Below are positions 57,468 to 64,000 of a stretch of DNA of 64,000 bases, piece after piece. Every line of letters starts with the position of its first letter. The first letter of the stretch is position 1. The position numbers and the translations under genes were made by a program. The DNA is taken from the NCBI GenBank assembly GCA_963742105.1, contig CAVUKN010000007.1:1860001-1924000 (forward strand). Direction: 5' to 3'. Below the pieces are notes generated by a model that worked only from the letters and a program-made list of their open reading frames with translations, ran no database searches and was not told where the DNA came from. Source of the stretch: Gp6-AA40 sp963742105 (GTDB lineage Bacteria > Acidobacteriota > Vicinamibacteria > Vicinamibacterales > UBA2999).

Positions 57468-58496
57468 GTGCCGGTGAAACGGATTGGGTTCCTCTCGTTC
57501 GGCCACTGGACGCCGTCGTCCCAATCGCAGGTCCGCACCGCGGCGGACGCGCTGGTCCAGTCGATCGAGCTCGCCGTTGCCGCCGAGGAACTTGGCGCCG
57601 ACGGCGCCTACTTCCGGGTGCACCATTTCGCCCGGCAGCTCGGCTCGCCGTTCCCGTTGCTGGCGGCGGTCGGCGCGCGCACCCGCAGGATCGAGATCGG
57701 TACGGCGGTCATCGACATGCGCTACGAGAACCCGCTCTACATGATTGAAGACGCGGGAGCGGCCGACATCATCGCTGGCGGCCGCCTGCAACTGGGCATC
57801 AGCAGAGGCTCACCAGAGCAGGTGATCGACGGATGGCGCTACTTCGGGTATACGCCTCGCGAAGGCGAGACGGACGCCGACATGGCCCGGCGCCACGCGG
57901 AGGTCTTTCTCGATCTGCTCGAAGGCAAGGGGTTCGCGCAACCAAACCCCCGACCGATGTTCCCGAACCCACCCGGACTGCTGCGCGTCGAACCGCATGC
58001 AGAAGGACTGCGCGATCGGATTTGGTGGGGGTCCAGCTCGAACGACACGTCCAGGTGGGCGGCACAGCTGGGAATGAACCTCCAGAGCTCGACCCTGAAG
58101 ACCGACGAGAGTGGTGAACCGCTGCACGTTCAGCAGCGAAAGCAGATCGAGGCGTATCGAGAAGCCTGGAAGAACGCCGGACACCGGCGCGAGCCTCGCG
58201 TGTCCGTCAGCCGCAGCATCTTCGCCCTTGTCGACGACCGTGACCGCGCCTATTTCGGACGCGACGGCCGAGACCAGGACCAGATCGGTTACATCGACGC
58301 GAACACGCGCGCGATCTTCGGCCGCTCGTACGCCGCCGAGCCGGATGTCCTGGTCCAGCAACTCGCAGCAGACGAGGCGATCACGGCGGCGGACACCCTG
58401 CTCCTTACCGTTCCCAACCAGCTTGGCGTGGAGTACAACGCTCACGTCATCGAAAGCATCTTGAAGTACGTCGCTCCCGCGCTCGGTTGGCGGTGA
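57468..58496 (+). CDS. LLM-class flavin-dependent oxidoreductase
   Basis: 342 residues from GTG at 57468. Luciferase-like TIM barrel: IGFLSFGHWTP, AAEELGADGAYFRVHHFA, RRIEIGTAVIDMRYENPLYMIEDAGAADIIAGGRLQLGISRGSPEQ, RIWWGSSSNDTSRWAAQLGMN and DEAITAADTLLLTVPNQLG. It would use FMN or F420 to oxidise an unknown substrate. It is single-standing; convergent with the ADOP permease gene. Confidence 0.92.
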   Translation: MPVKRIGFLSFGHWTPSSQSQVRTAADALVQSIELAVAAEELGADGAYFRVHHFARQLGSPFPLLAAVGARTRRIEIGTAVIDMRYENPLYMIEDAGAADIIAGGRLQLGISRGSPEQVIDGWRYFGYTPREGETDADMARRHAEVFLDLLEGKGFAQPNPRPMFPNPPGLLRVEPHAEGLRDRIWWGSSSNDTSRWAAQLGMNLQSSTLKTDESGEPLHVQQRKQIEAYREAWKNAGHRREPRVSVSRSIFALVDDRDRAYFGRDGRDQDQIGYIDANTRAIFGRSYAAEPDVLVQQLAADEAITAADTLLLTVPNQLGVEYNAHVIESILKYVAPALGWR

Positions 58497-58549
58497 TGGA
58501 CGCTGGTGGCGCGGACCTTGTCAGGTCCGCGAGGTGGTGGCGCGAATCG

Positions 58550-61003
58550 TCAGTTGCTGCGCAGCAGCGTCATGGGTTCGATTGCAGCGGCGCGGCGCGC
58601 CGACAGTGTGCACGCGACCAGCGCGATTCCGACGACCAGAGCTGACGCCAGCGCGACGCTCGCGGGATCCGATTCCCCGACTCCGAACAGCAGGCCACGC
58701 AGCGCCGGCGCCGCCACCCCCGACATCAGCACGCCGGCCAGCACGCCTGCACTGACCGCGACCAGGCTGCCTCGCATTACCAGCGCGCGCATCTGGTCGC
58801 GGCGCGCGCCGAGCGCCAGCCGGATGGCGATCTCGCGCGTCCGCTGCGCGACGAGGTAGGCCACCAGCCCGTACAACCCGATTGCGACCAGCGCCAGTGC
58901 ACCTGAGGCCATGATGCCGACGATCCACGCAGACGCCTGGTTCGTCCGTAGTGAATTGGCGAGGATGTCGTCGAGCATCGACACGCGCTGCACTGGTGCA
59001 TCCGAAGCAATCTCACGAGCTGCTGTCCGTATCATCGGCATCAGCGCTATCGCGTTCCTGGCGCGAACGGTGAAGTACAGCCCGTCGGACAGAAGCGGCA
59101 GGAACGGCTGCCCGCGATACGGGGTCAGGTACAGCTGCGGCTGCGGCGCCACGTCGAGCGTCGTGGCGTGCGCATCGCCGACAACCCCGACGATGTCGCC
59201 GGCCAGGCCCCAAACGTACACACGACGGCCTAGCGGATCGGCACCGGCGAAATAGCGGCGCGCCAGCGTTTGATTGATCACGAACGACGCTGTCAGCCGC
59301 TGCGCATCGCTATCGATGAATCCGCGGCCGGCCACGATCGGCATGCGCATCGCCTGAAAGTAGCCGGCGCTCACCACTACGCCTCGACCCCGCTCGATCG
59401 GCGTCACCGGACCCGGCTTGACGGTGGCAATCGACAGCTGGTACGACCCTTCGTTCAGGGGCAGGTTGCTCGTGAATCCGGCCGCGGTCACGCCTGGCAA
59501 TTGGCGCAGGCGCGCCACCAGCGCGTCGGCGACCGCAATCTGTCGGTTCCCCCAGGTGGCAAACTCCACCGACGACTCTGAATCGCGCGGAACCACCTGA
59601 AAGGTCAGCACTCCCGTCGCGTCGTAACCGGGATCGACGTGTGAGAGATTCCTGAAGCTGCGGATCAACAACAGCGCACTCACCATCAACACGACCGTCA
59701 GGGTGACCTGGGCGCAGATCAGGATCGGGGTGGCGCGCCCGAGTGCCGGCGCCGATGCGTCCCCCGTGGCAAGCGCCCGATCAGGCGAGCGGCGTCGCAG
59801 TCCCAAAATCGCCCCCGCACTGCAGGCGATTGCCGTCAACATCACCAGAGCGGCTGTATACAGGATGACGGAGCCATCGATCGTGATCTCGTCGCTTCGC
59901 GGCAGCATGCGATCGCCGAGAACCAGGTCGAGTCGTCCGAGCCCGGCGCCCAGTTGATGCACGATGGCGGTGCCTCCCCAGGCAATGAGCAGACCGGCGA
60001 CACCACCCGTGAAGGTCAGCAGGAATTGCGCGGTGAATACCTCAGCGACCAGACGCGCGCGTCCGGCGCCGAGCGCCGTGCGCACCGCCATATCGTGGCG
60101 GCGGCGGATCGCGTGGACCGAGGAGAGATTGCCCAGGTTCACCATCGCAATCAACAACACCAGCGTCACTGCCGCCATCAGCAGCGGCAATGTTCGTTGG
60201 ACTGGCGCCACCAGTTCGTCCTTCCAGCGAACGACCTCGATGCGATGGAGTCGTGCGTCGTTGCTGGCGGGAACGTCAAGGAGCGTCGAGCACAGGCGGT
60301 CCGCGTCGGCCTGCGCCGCCGCCAGGCTCACGCCGTCGCGCAGTCGCGCCAGCACGGCGCCACGCAGCAGGCCACCGCCGGACGGCAGAGAGGCCAACGG
60401 AATCCAGAAATCCGTCGTCTGATCGAGCGGCGAGAATCCCGCGGGCATCACGCCGACGATGGTGAAAGCGGTGCCGTCCAGCGACACCTGTGTCCCGATG
60501 ATCTGAGGATCGCGCGCGAAGCGCGTGACCCACGCCTCGTGCGCGAGCACGAGGACCGGCGCGGCTCCTGGCTGATCATCGGCGTCGTGGAAGACGCGTC
60601 CGAGCAGCGGCGAGGTTTCGAACAGCGACAGGAAGGGCGCCGAGACGCGCCAGCCGTTCAGTCGCGCGAAGGTGGTCTGCTGACGAACAGTCGCAGCGAA
60701 TGGCAGGTGCATCGCCATGGCGGAGAGTGTGCGCGTCTGCTGACGCCAGTCGGCAAACACTTCCGGCGACATACCGACGACACGTTCCGCGTGACCCGAT
60801 GGCGACTCGTCAGCGGGAACGTTCTCCGCCAAACGCACGAGCTGGTCCGAGTGCGCATACGGCAGCGGTTTCAGGAGTATCGCGTTCACCGCCGCAAAGA
60901 CGGTCGCGTTGATGGCGATGACCACCGCAACGGTCGCCACCACCGCCACGCTGAATCCCGGATGTCGATACAAAACCCGTAACGCCAGACCCAGGTCCGT
61001 CAT
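58550..61003 (-). CDS. ADOP-type MacB/FtsX permease
   Basis: 817 residues, complete. N-terminal FSVAVVATVAVVIAINATVFAAVNAILLKPL, a MacB core domain (FTIVGVMPAGFSPLD), first FtsX block (IRRRHDMAVRTALGAGRARLVAEV), a second core domain and second FtsX block (LVAQRTREIAIRLALGARRDQMRALV, ending in ARRAAAIEPMTLLRSN). The first helix reads VIAINATVF, where relatives usually have GIGANTAIF. It is downstream of the DUF4159 gene (37 bases), so the two may be co-expressed. Confidence 0.92.
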   Translation of the reverse strand: MTDLGLALRVLYRHPGFSVAVVATVAVVIAINATVFAAVNAILLKPLPYAHSDQLVRLAENVPADESPSGHAERVVGMSPEVFADWRQQTRTLSAMAMHLPFAATVRQQTTFARLNGWRVSAPFLSLFETSPLLGRVFHDADDQPGAAPVLVLAHEAWVTRFARDPQIIGTQVSLDGTAFTIVGVMPAGFSPLDQTTDFWIPLASLPSGGGLLRGAVLARLRDGVSLAAAQADADRLCSTLLDVPASNDARLHRIEVVRWKDELVAPVQRTLPLLMAAVTLVLLIAMVNLGNLSSVHAIRRRHDMAVRTALGAGRARLVAEVFTAQFLLTFTGGVAGLLIAWGGTAIVHQLGAGLGRLDLVLGDRMLPRSDEITIDGSVILYTAALVMLTAIACSAGAILGLRRRSPDRALATGDASAPALGRATPILICAQVTLTVVLMVSALLLIRSFRNLSHVDPGYDATGVLTFQVVPRDSESSVEFATWGNRQIAVADALVARLRQLPGVTAAGFTSNLPLNEGSYQLSIATVKPGPVTPIERGRGVVVSAGYFQAMRMPIVAGRGFIDSDAQRLTASFVINQTLARRYFAGADPLGRRVYVWGLAGDIVGVVGDAHATTLDVAPQPQLYLTPYRGQPFLPLLSDGLYFTVRARNAIALMPMIRTAAREIASDAPVQRVSMLDDILANSLRTNQASAWIVGIMASGALALVAIGLYGLVAYLVAQRTREIAIRLALGARRDQMRALVMRGSLVAVSAGVLAGVLMSGVAAPALRGLLFGVGESDPASVALASALVVGIALVACTLSARRAAAIEPMTLLRSN

Positions 61004-61040
61004 GCAGGCTCCTCACGTGAGTCGACATCTCGTTGGGGGT

Positions 61041-61865
61041 TCAATGAGTCAACGCGTACAGCACGATGTTCGTCGCCAACGCGTAGCCGTCGGGAGAGAA
61101 CGTCGCGAAATACTGCGGATCGTCGCCTTCGCGCTCCATCGCATCGCCGATGTCCGTGTTGTGAGTCATCGCCACCATGATGCGCCCGTGTCCATCGGCA
61201 ATTGCCCGCAGGTCTGCATGAGGACTGTCGGTTCCCCGCTCCCGCGTGTCGCTGCCCGGGCCCGCCCACGAGAAGATGCTGGGGACCTGCTTGACCTCGG
61301 CGATGGTGAACTGCGCCTGGCGCAGTGGATCCTCCGGCGCCACATCCACGATCGGGAACTCCGGCAGCACCCGTTTGATCTGGCTGCTCCATTGTTCCCA
61401 GGCTGCCGTGCCCCAGAAATCGTCCACCCAGAGGAACCCTCCCTTGAGCAGATACTGGCGCAGGCGGTCGACTTCCGCATTCGACAGCGCCGCTGTACCC
61501 ACGTCCGAACCGATCAGCATGGGGCACTCGAACAGCTGGTCGTCGGTGAGCCGCACCACCCAGAAATTTACGTCGCCCGCGTGGTCCCGGCTGACGGGAA
61601 CCTTGGTGAGCTCCGACAGGCGGGTGAGCAGGTTGATCTCGCCGAACGGATAGTCCGTGCTCCAGCCGATCCCGCCGGGTTCCGAGCGGTTGCTGCGGAA
61701 CATCCACTTGCAGACGGTGAAGTTGGCATCGTTGAAGTCCCTGGGCGGGACGCGAATGCCGGCCCCGGCGCCTTCGATCACTCCGAAACGCTGTGCGAAC
61801 GACACCGCACTATTCGCGACAACGAGCGCGAGCACCACGGCGGCGGCGACGCGGAGGCGCGGCAT
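61041..61865 (-). CDS. DUF4159 domain protein, exported
   Basis: 274 residues. Signal peptide to about residue 25 (VAAAVVLALVVANSAVSFAQ), then the DUF4159 pattern: FTVCKWMFRSN, GIGWSTDYPFGEINLLTRLSELT, LFECPMLIGSDVGTAALSNAEVDRLRQYLLKGGFLWVDDFWG, and HGRIMVAMTHNTDIGDAME. DUF4159 proteins have a GATase1-like fold and occur in Bacteroidota, Planctomycetota and Acidobacteriota near MoxR/vWA genes. Function unknown. Confidence 0.92.
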   Translation of the reverse strand: MPRLRVAAAVVLALVVANSAVSFAQRFGVIEGAGAGIRVPPRDFNDANFTVCKWMFRSNRSEPGGIGWSTDYPFGEINLLTRLSELTKVPVSRDHAGDVNFWVVRLTDDQLFECPMLIGSDVGTAALSNAEVDRLRQYLLKGGFLWVDDFWGTAAWEQWSSQIKRVLPEFPIVDVAPEDPLRQAQFTIAEVKQVPSIFSWAGPGSDTRERGTDSPHADLRAIADGHGRIMVAMTHNTDIGDAMEREGDDPQYFATFSPDGYALATNIVLYALTH

Positions 61866-61943
61866 GGACGGATCGTAGTGTAAGGCGGTTATCTGGTACA
61901 GCAGACGTCGTTCAGTGCGCCGCCCGCAGTTGACGACCGGAGT

Positions 61944-62486
61944 TCAGTCGGATTTACCACCAAAGACACCGGCCAGCGCCTGCTGACGGTACGTAAAAAT
62001 CCGCTCGAGATCGCGGCGGACGAGGGCAGCGCTCAACCACGACATGCGCGGGACGTATTCCACATGGTCGATCACGCGAGTGCCCCCGGCGACCGGCGTG
62101 AACCGATGGTCGTGGTGCCACCATCGGTAGGGACCGACAAGCTGACGGTCGACGAAGCGGAGCCCAGGCTCCCACACGTCGATGCGCGACACCCACGGAA
62201 TCGGCAGACCGTATAGACGAATGCGGTATTCGATCTCGACGCCTTCGCACATCGCCACCGGCATCTCCGTCGCGATGGCGAAATTCAGCCATGGAGGTGT
62301 GAGGCGCTGCAAATTCGCAGCGTCGGCGAAAAATGCGAAGGTGGCTTCGATTGACGCCGGGATGGTGGCCTCTTGATGCAGAGTCAGGGGATGGTCTGGG
62401 CGATCAGCATCGGTCGACAGCAACCGCGCGAACACAGTCTGCTGGTGTTTCTCTCTGCTCATCTGCAGGCCAACGGTCGTTTTCAT
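61944..62486 (-). CDS. SRPBCC-family ligand-binding protein
   Basis: 180 residues from ATG at 62486 (62462 is an alternative). The polyketide-cyclase/SRPBCC fold is indicated by LTLHQEATIPASIEATFAFF, AANLQRLTPPWLNFAIAT, RIRLYGLPIPWVSRIDVWEPGLRFVDRQL, GPYRWWHHDHRFTPVAGGTRVIDHVEY. This is the subgroup often found near photolyase or cell-division-inhibitor-annotated genes. Possible ligand-binding role. Confidence 0.85.
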   Translation of the reverse strand: MKTTVGLQMSREKHQQTVFARLLSTDADRPDHPLTLHQEATIPASIEATFAFFADAANLQRLTPPWLNFAIATEMPVAMCEGVEIEYRIRLYGLPIPWVSRIDVWEPGLRFVDRQLVGPYRWWHHDHRFTPVAGGTRVIDHVEYVPRMSWLSAALVRRDLERIFTYRQQALAGVFGGKSD

Positions 62487-62659
62487 TCTTAATCGAACAA
62501 TTTGCCGTTCGATAAAATTCCCGACGACCTCGCGGACGAGCTCGGGCGGCGTCACGTCGTTTTCCAGAACTGGTGACTCGCCGCGACAGTTTTGACTCAC
62601 AGTAAAACGAATCGGGACCTGGCCCATTTCCCGGCGTCCAACCTGAATAGACGAACGCC

Positions 62660-62665
62660 AGGAGG
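62660..62665 (+). promoter_or_regulatory. Strong ribosome-binding site
   Basis: AGGAGG nine bases before the ATG at 62675; it decides the start of the small basic gene. Confidence 0.7.
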
Positions 62666-62674
62666 ACTGGCCAC

Positions 62675-62905
62675 ATGGCTTCCCGGACCGACGCGCGTCC
62701 GCCGTGGACACGCAAGAACCCGAAAAAGAGGACAACTCGGCTCACCGCTCGCGAGCGGGCGGAAGCTCGCGCGAGGGCGCGAGCCGCCGGACGGCGCTAT
62801 CCCAATCTGGTGGACAACATGGCGGTGGTGCGATCGCGACGGCGAACCAAATCCAACCGCGGTGGTAAGGCTCGTCGTGTGAAGAGTTCGAAATCGGATC
62901 GATGA
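62675..62905 (+). CDS. Small basic protein coupled to radical-SAM gene
   Basis: 76 residues, about 40 percent Arg/Lys/Ser/Thr (ARERAEARARARAAGRRYPN, RSRRRTKSNRGGKARRVKSSK). Strong ribosome site; its TGA overlaps the next ATG (ATGA), so it is coupled to the DNA-repair-type gene. It probably binds nucleic acid. No family recognised. Confidence 0.75.
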   Translation: MASRTDARPPWTRKNPKKRTTRLTARERAEARARARAAGRRYPNLVDNMAVVRSRRRTKSNRGGKARRVKSSKSDR

Positions 62906-64000
62906 CGTCACTCGCCCGGAAGCTGCACGTTCTCGCCGACAGCGCCAAGTACGACGCGTCGTGCGCCAGCAGCGGCGCCCGCCGCCGTGGCACGCCTGGC
63001 GGGATCGGTAACGCCGACGGCAACGGTATCTGCCACAGCTACACGCCCGACGGTCGTTGTGTGTCGCTGCTGAAGATCCTATTGACGAACTACTGCATCT
63101 ACGACTGCCAATACTGCGTCAATCGCGTGTCGAGCGACGTGCCCCGGGCCCGCTTCACCCCGACCGAAGTGGTCGATCTGACACTCGAGTTCTACCGCCG
63201 CAACTACATCGAGGGACTGTTCCTGAGCTCCGGCATCATCCAGTCGCCCGACTACACCCTCGAGCAGATGGTCGTCGTCGTCAGATCGCTTCGCGAAGAC
63301 CATTCATTTGGCGGGTATATCCACCTGAAGCTGATTCCCGGCGCGCGAGTCGACCTGATCGCCGCCGCCGGCCGCTACGCCGATCGCCTGAGCGCCAACA
63401 TCGAGCTGCCCACCCAAAACGACCTCGAGCGCCTGGCGCCGGACAAGTCACACCGCTCCATCGAACAGACGATGGCCGTCGTCCGGGATGCCGGCCAGGC
63501 CGCCGAACAGGAACGCCGGTCCCTCGAACATGCGCCGCAATTTGCCCCGGCCGGTCAGACGACGCAGATGATCGTCGGGGCGACACCAAGCTCGGACGCA
63601 CAGATCCTGAACACGGCATCGCGTCTCTATCGGGAGCAACGCATCCGGCGGGTGTACTTCACCGCCTTCAGTCCATTTCCGCACGCGCCGCTGTCGCTGG
63701 TTGACGTACCGGACGGGCGACTGAGAGAGCATCGACTCTACGAGGCGGACTGGCTGATTCGTCATTACGCGTTCGACGCTGCCGAACTGACGACCGCGAC
63801 GGAACCGGATCTGCCGCTGCATATCAGTCCGAAGCTGGCATGGGCACTGCGGCATCCGGAGGTGTTCCCTGTCGACGTCAACGTCGCCCCCCGAGAGCTG
63901 CTGCTGCGGATCCCCGGGATCGGGTATCGCACCGTGGACCGTCTGCTCCGTATCCGCCGCTACCATCGGATCGACACCGCCGATCTGCACGCGCTGCGTG
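62902..64000 (+). CDS. Putative DNA modification/repair radical SAM protein, partial at window end
   Basis: 366 complete codons visible. The radical-SAM cluster motif is NYCIYDCQYC (C-x3-C-x2-C), after KYDASCASSGARRRG and GICHSYTPDGRCVSLLKILLT, the known start of the TIGR03916 family. Later RIPGIGYRTVDRLLRIR is a helix-hairpin-helix DNA-binding motif. Such proteins usually pair with a TIGR03915 (DUF4130) gene, which should lie just beyond the window. It likely uses a 4Fe-4S cluster and SAM on DNA. Confidence 0.93.
   Translation, partial: MTSLARKLHVLADSAKYDASCASSGARRRGTPGGIGNADGNGICHSYTPDGRCVSLLKILLTNYCIYDCQYCVNRVSSDVPRARFTPTEVVDLTLEFYRRNYIEGLFLSSGIIQSPDYTLEQMVVVVRSLREDHSFGGYIHLKLIPGARVDLIAAAGRYADRLSANIELPTQNDLERLAPDKSHRSIEQTMAVVRDAGQAAEQERRSLEHAPQFAPAGQTTQMIVGATPSSDAQILNTASRLYREQRIRRVYFTAFSPFPHAPLSLVDVPDGRLREHRLYEADWLIRHYAFDAAELTTATEPDLPLHISPKLAWALRHPEVFPVDVNVAPRELLLRIPGIGYRTVDRLLRIRRYHRIDTADLHALR

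Overview
The window is GC-rich, densely coded DNA that looks like an acidobacterial chromosome (Vicinamibacteria-like). The lineage call is an inference from gene content: three MacB/FtsX permeases of the 'ADOP' type, a remnant of a carboxypeptidase-regulatory TonB-dependent receptor, PQQ-type sugar dehydrogenases, DUF4159 and a TMTC-like membrane protein. No rRNA, tRNA, CRISPR array, integrase, capsid, portal or terminase gene was seen.

Layout. 1-7.2 kb: partial ADOP permease, TMTC-like TPR membrane protein, CPA1 Na+/H+ antiporter, GNAT acetyltransferase, PhyH-like dioxygenase. 7.2-8.0 kb: composite non-coding repeats. 8.0-26.0 kb: one minus-strand operon for a contractile injection system (unknown protein, sheath, tube, small ORF, 1363-aa giant protein, Zn-ribbon protein, two small tail proteins, hub-spike fusion, PAAR-like tip, gp25, baseplate J, large baseplate protein). 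It ends in a Lys-Asp repeat protein and two ATP-grasp-type genes that resemble graspetide synthetases; a convergent Fe(II)/2OG-oxygenase gene abuts this end. 26.3-28.5 kb: divergent GH13 enzyme. 28.5-29.8 kb: array of alternating long hairpins. 29.8-32.8 kb: Sir2 plus a TIR/NDT-like-helical-SLOG protein. 32.9-39.4 kb: PsuG, cupredoxin lipoprotein, TonB-receptor remnant, RodZ-like protein, PQQ dehydrogenase, metallo-beta-lactamase, SRPBCC protein. 39.5-43.7 kb: surface-glycan genes. 44-49.3 kb: peptidase-MA protein, second PQQ dehydrogenase, two secreted proteins. 49.5-53.3 kb: an ADOP permease fused to GAF and SpoIIE phosphatase domains. 53.3-57.0 kb: osmolyte cluster (TreS, GT81-like transferase, MscS-like channel). 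57-64 kb: histidine-kinase remnant, LLM oxidoreductase, ADOP permease with DUF4159, SRPBCC protein, and a radical-SAM DNA-repair-type gene running off the window.

The main candidate for an undescribed system is the contractile-injection operon with its ATP-grasp/KD-repeat/oxygenase end and a giant protein in the tape-measure position that ends in a RelA/SpoT-like domain. Seven frameshifts interrupt otherwise good genes (sheath, a tail protein, hub, GH13 twice, TIR-like, GT4). All seven are repaired by removing one base, which points to insertion errors in the assembly more than to gene decay; these genes are annotated as CDS over the joined span.
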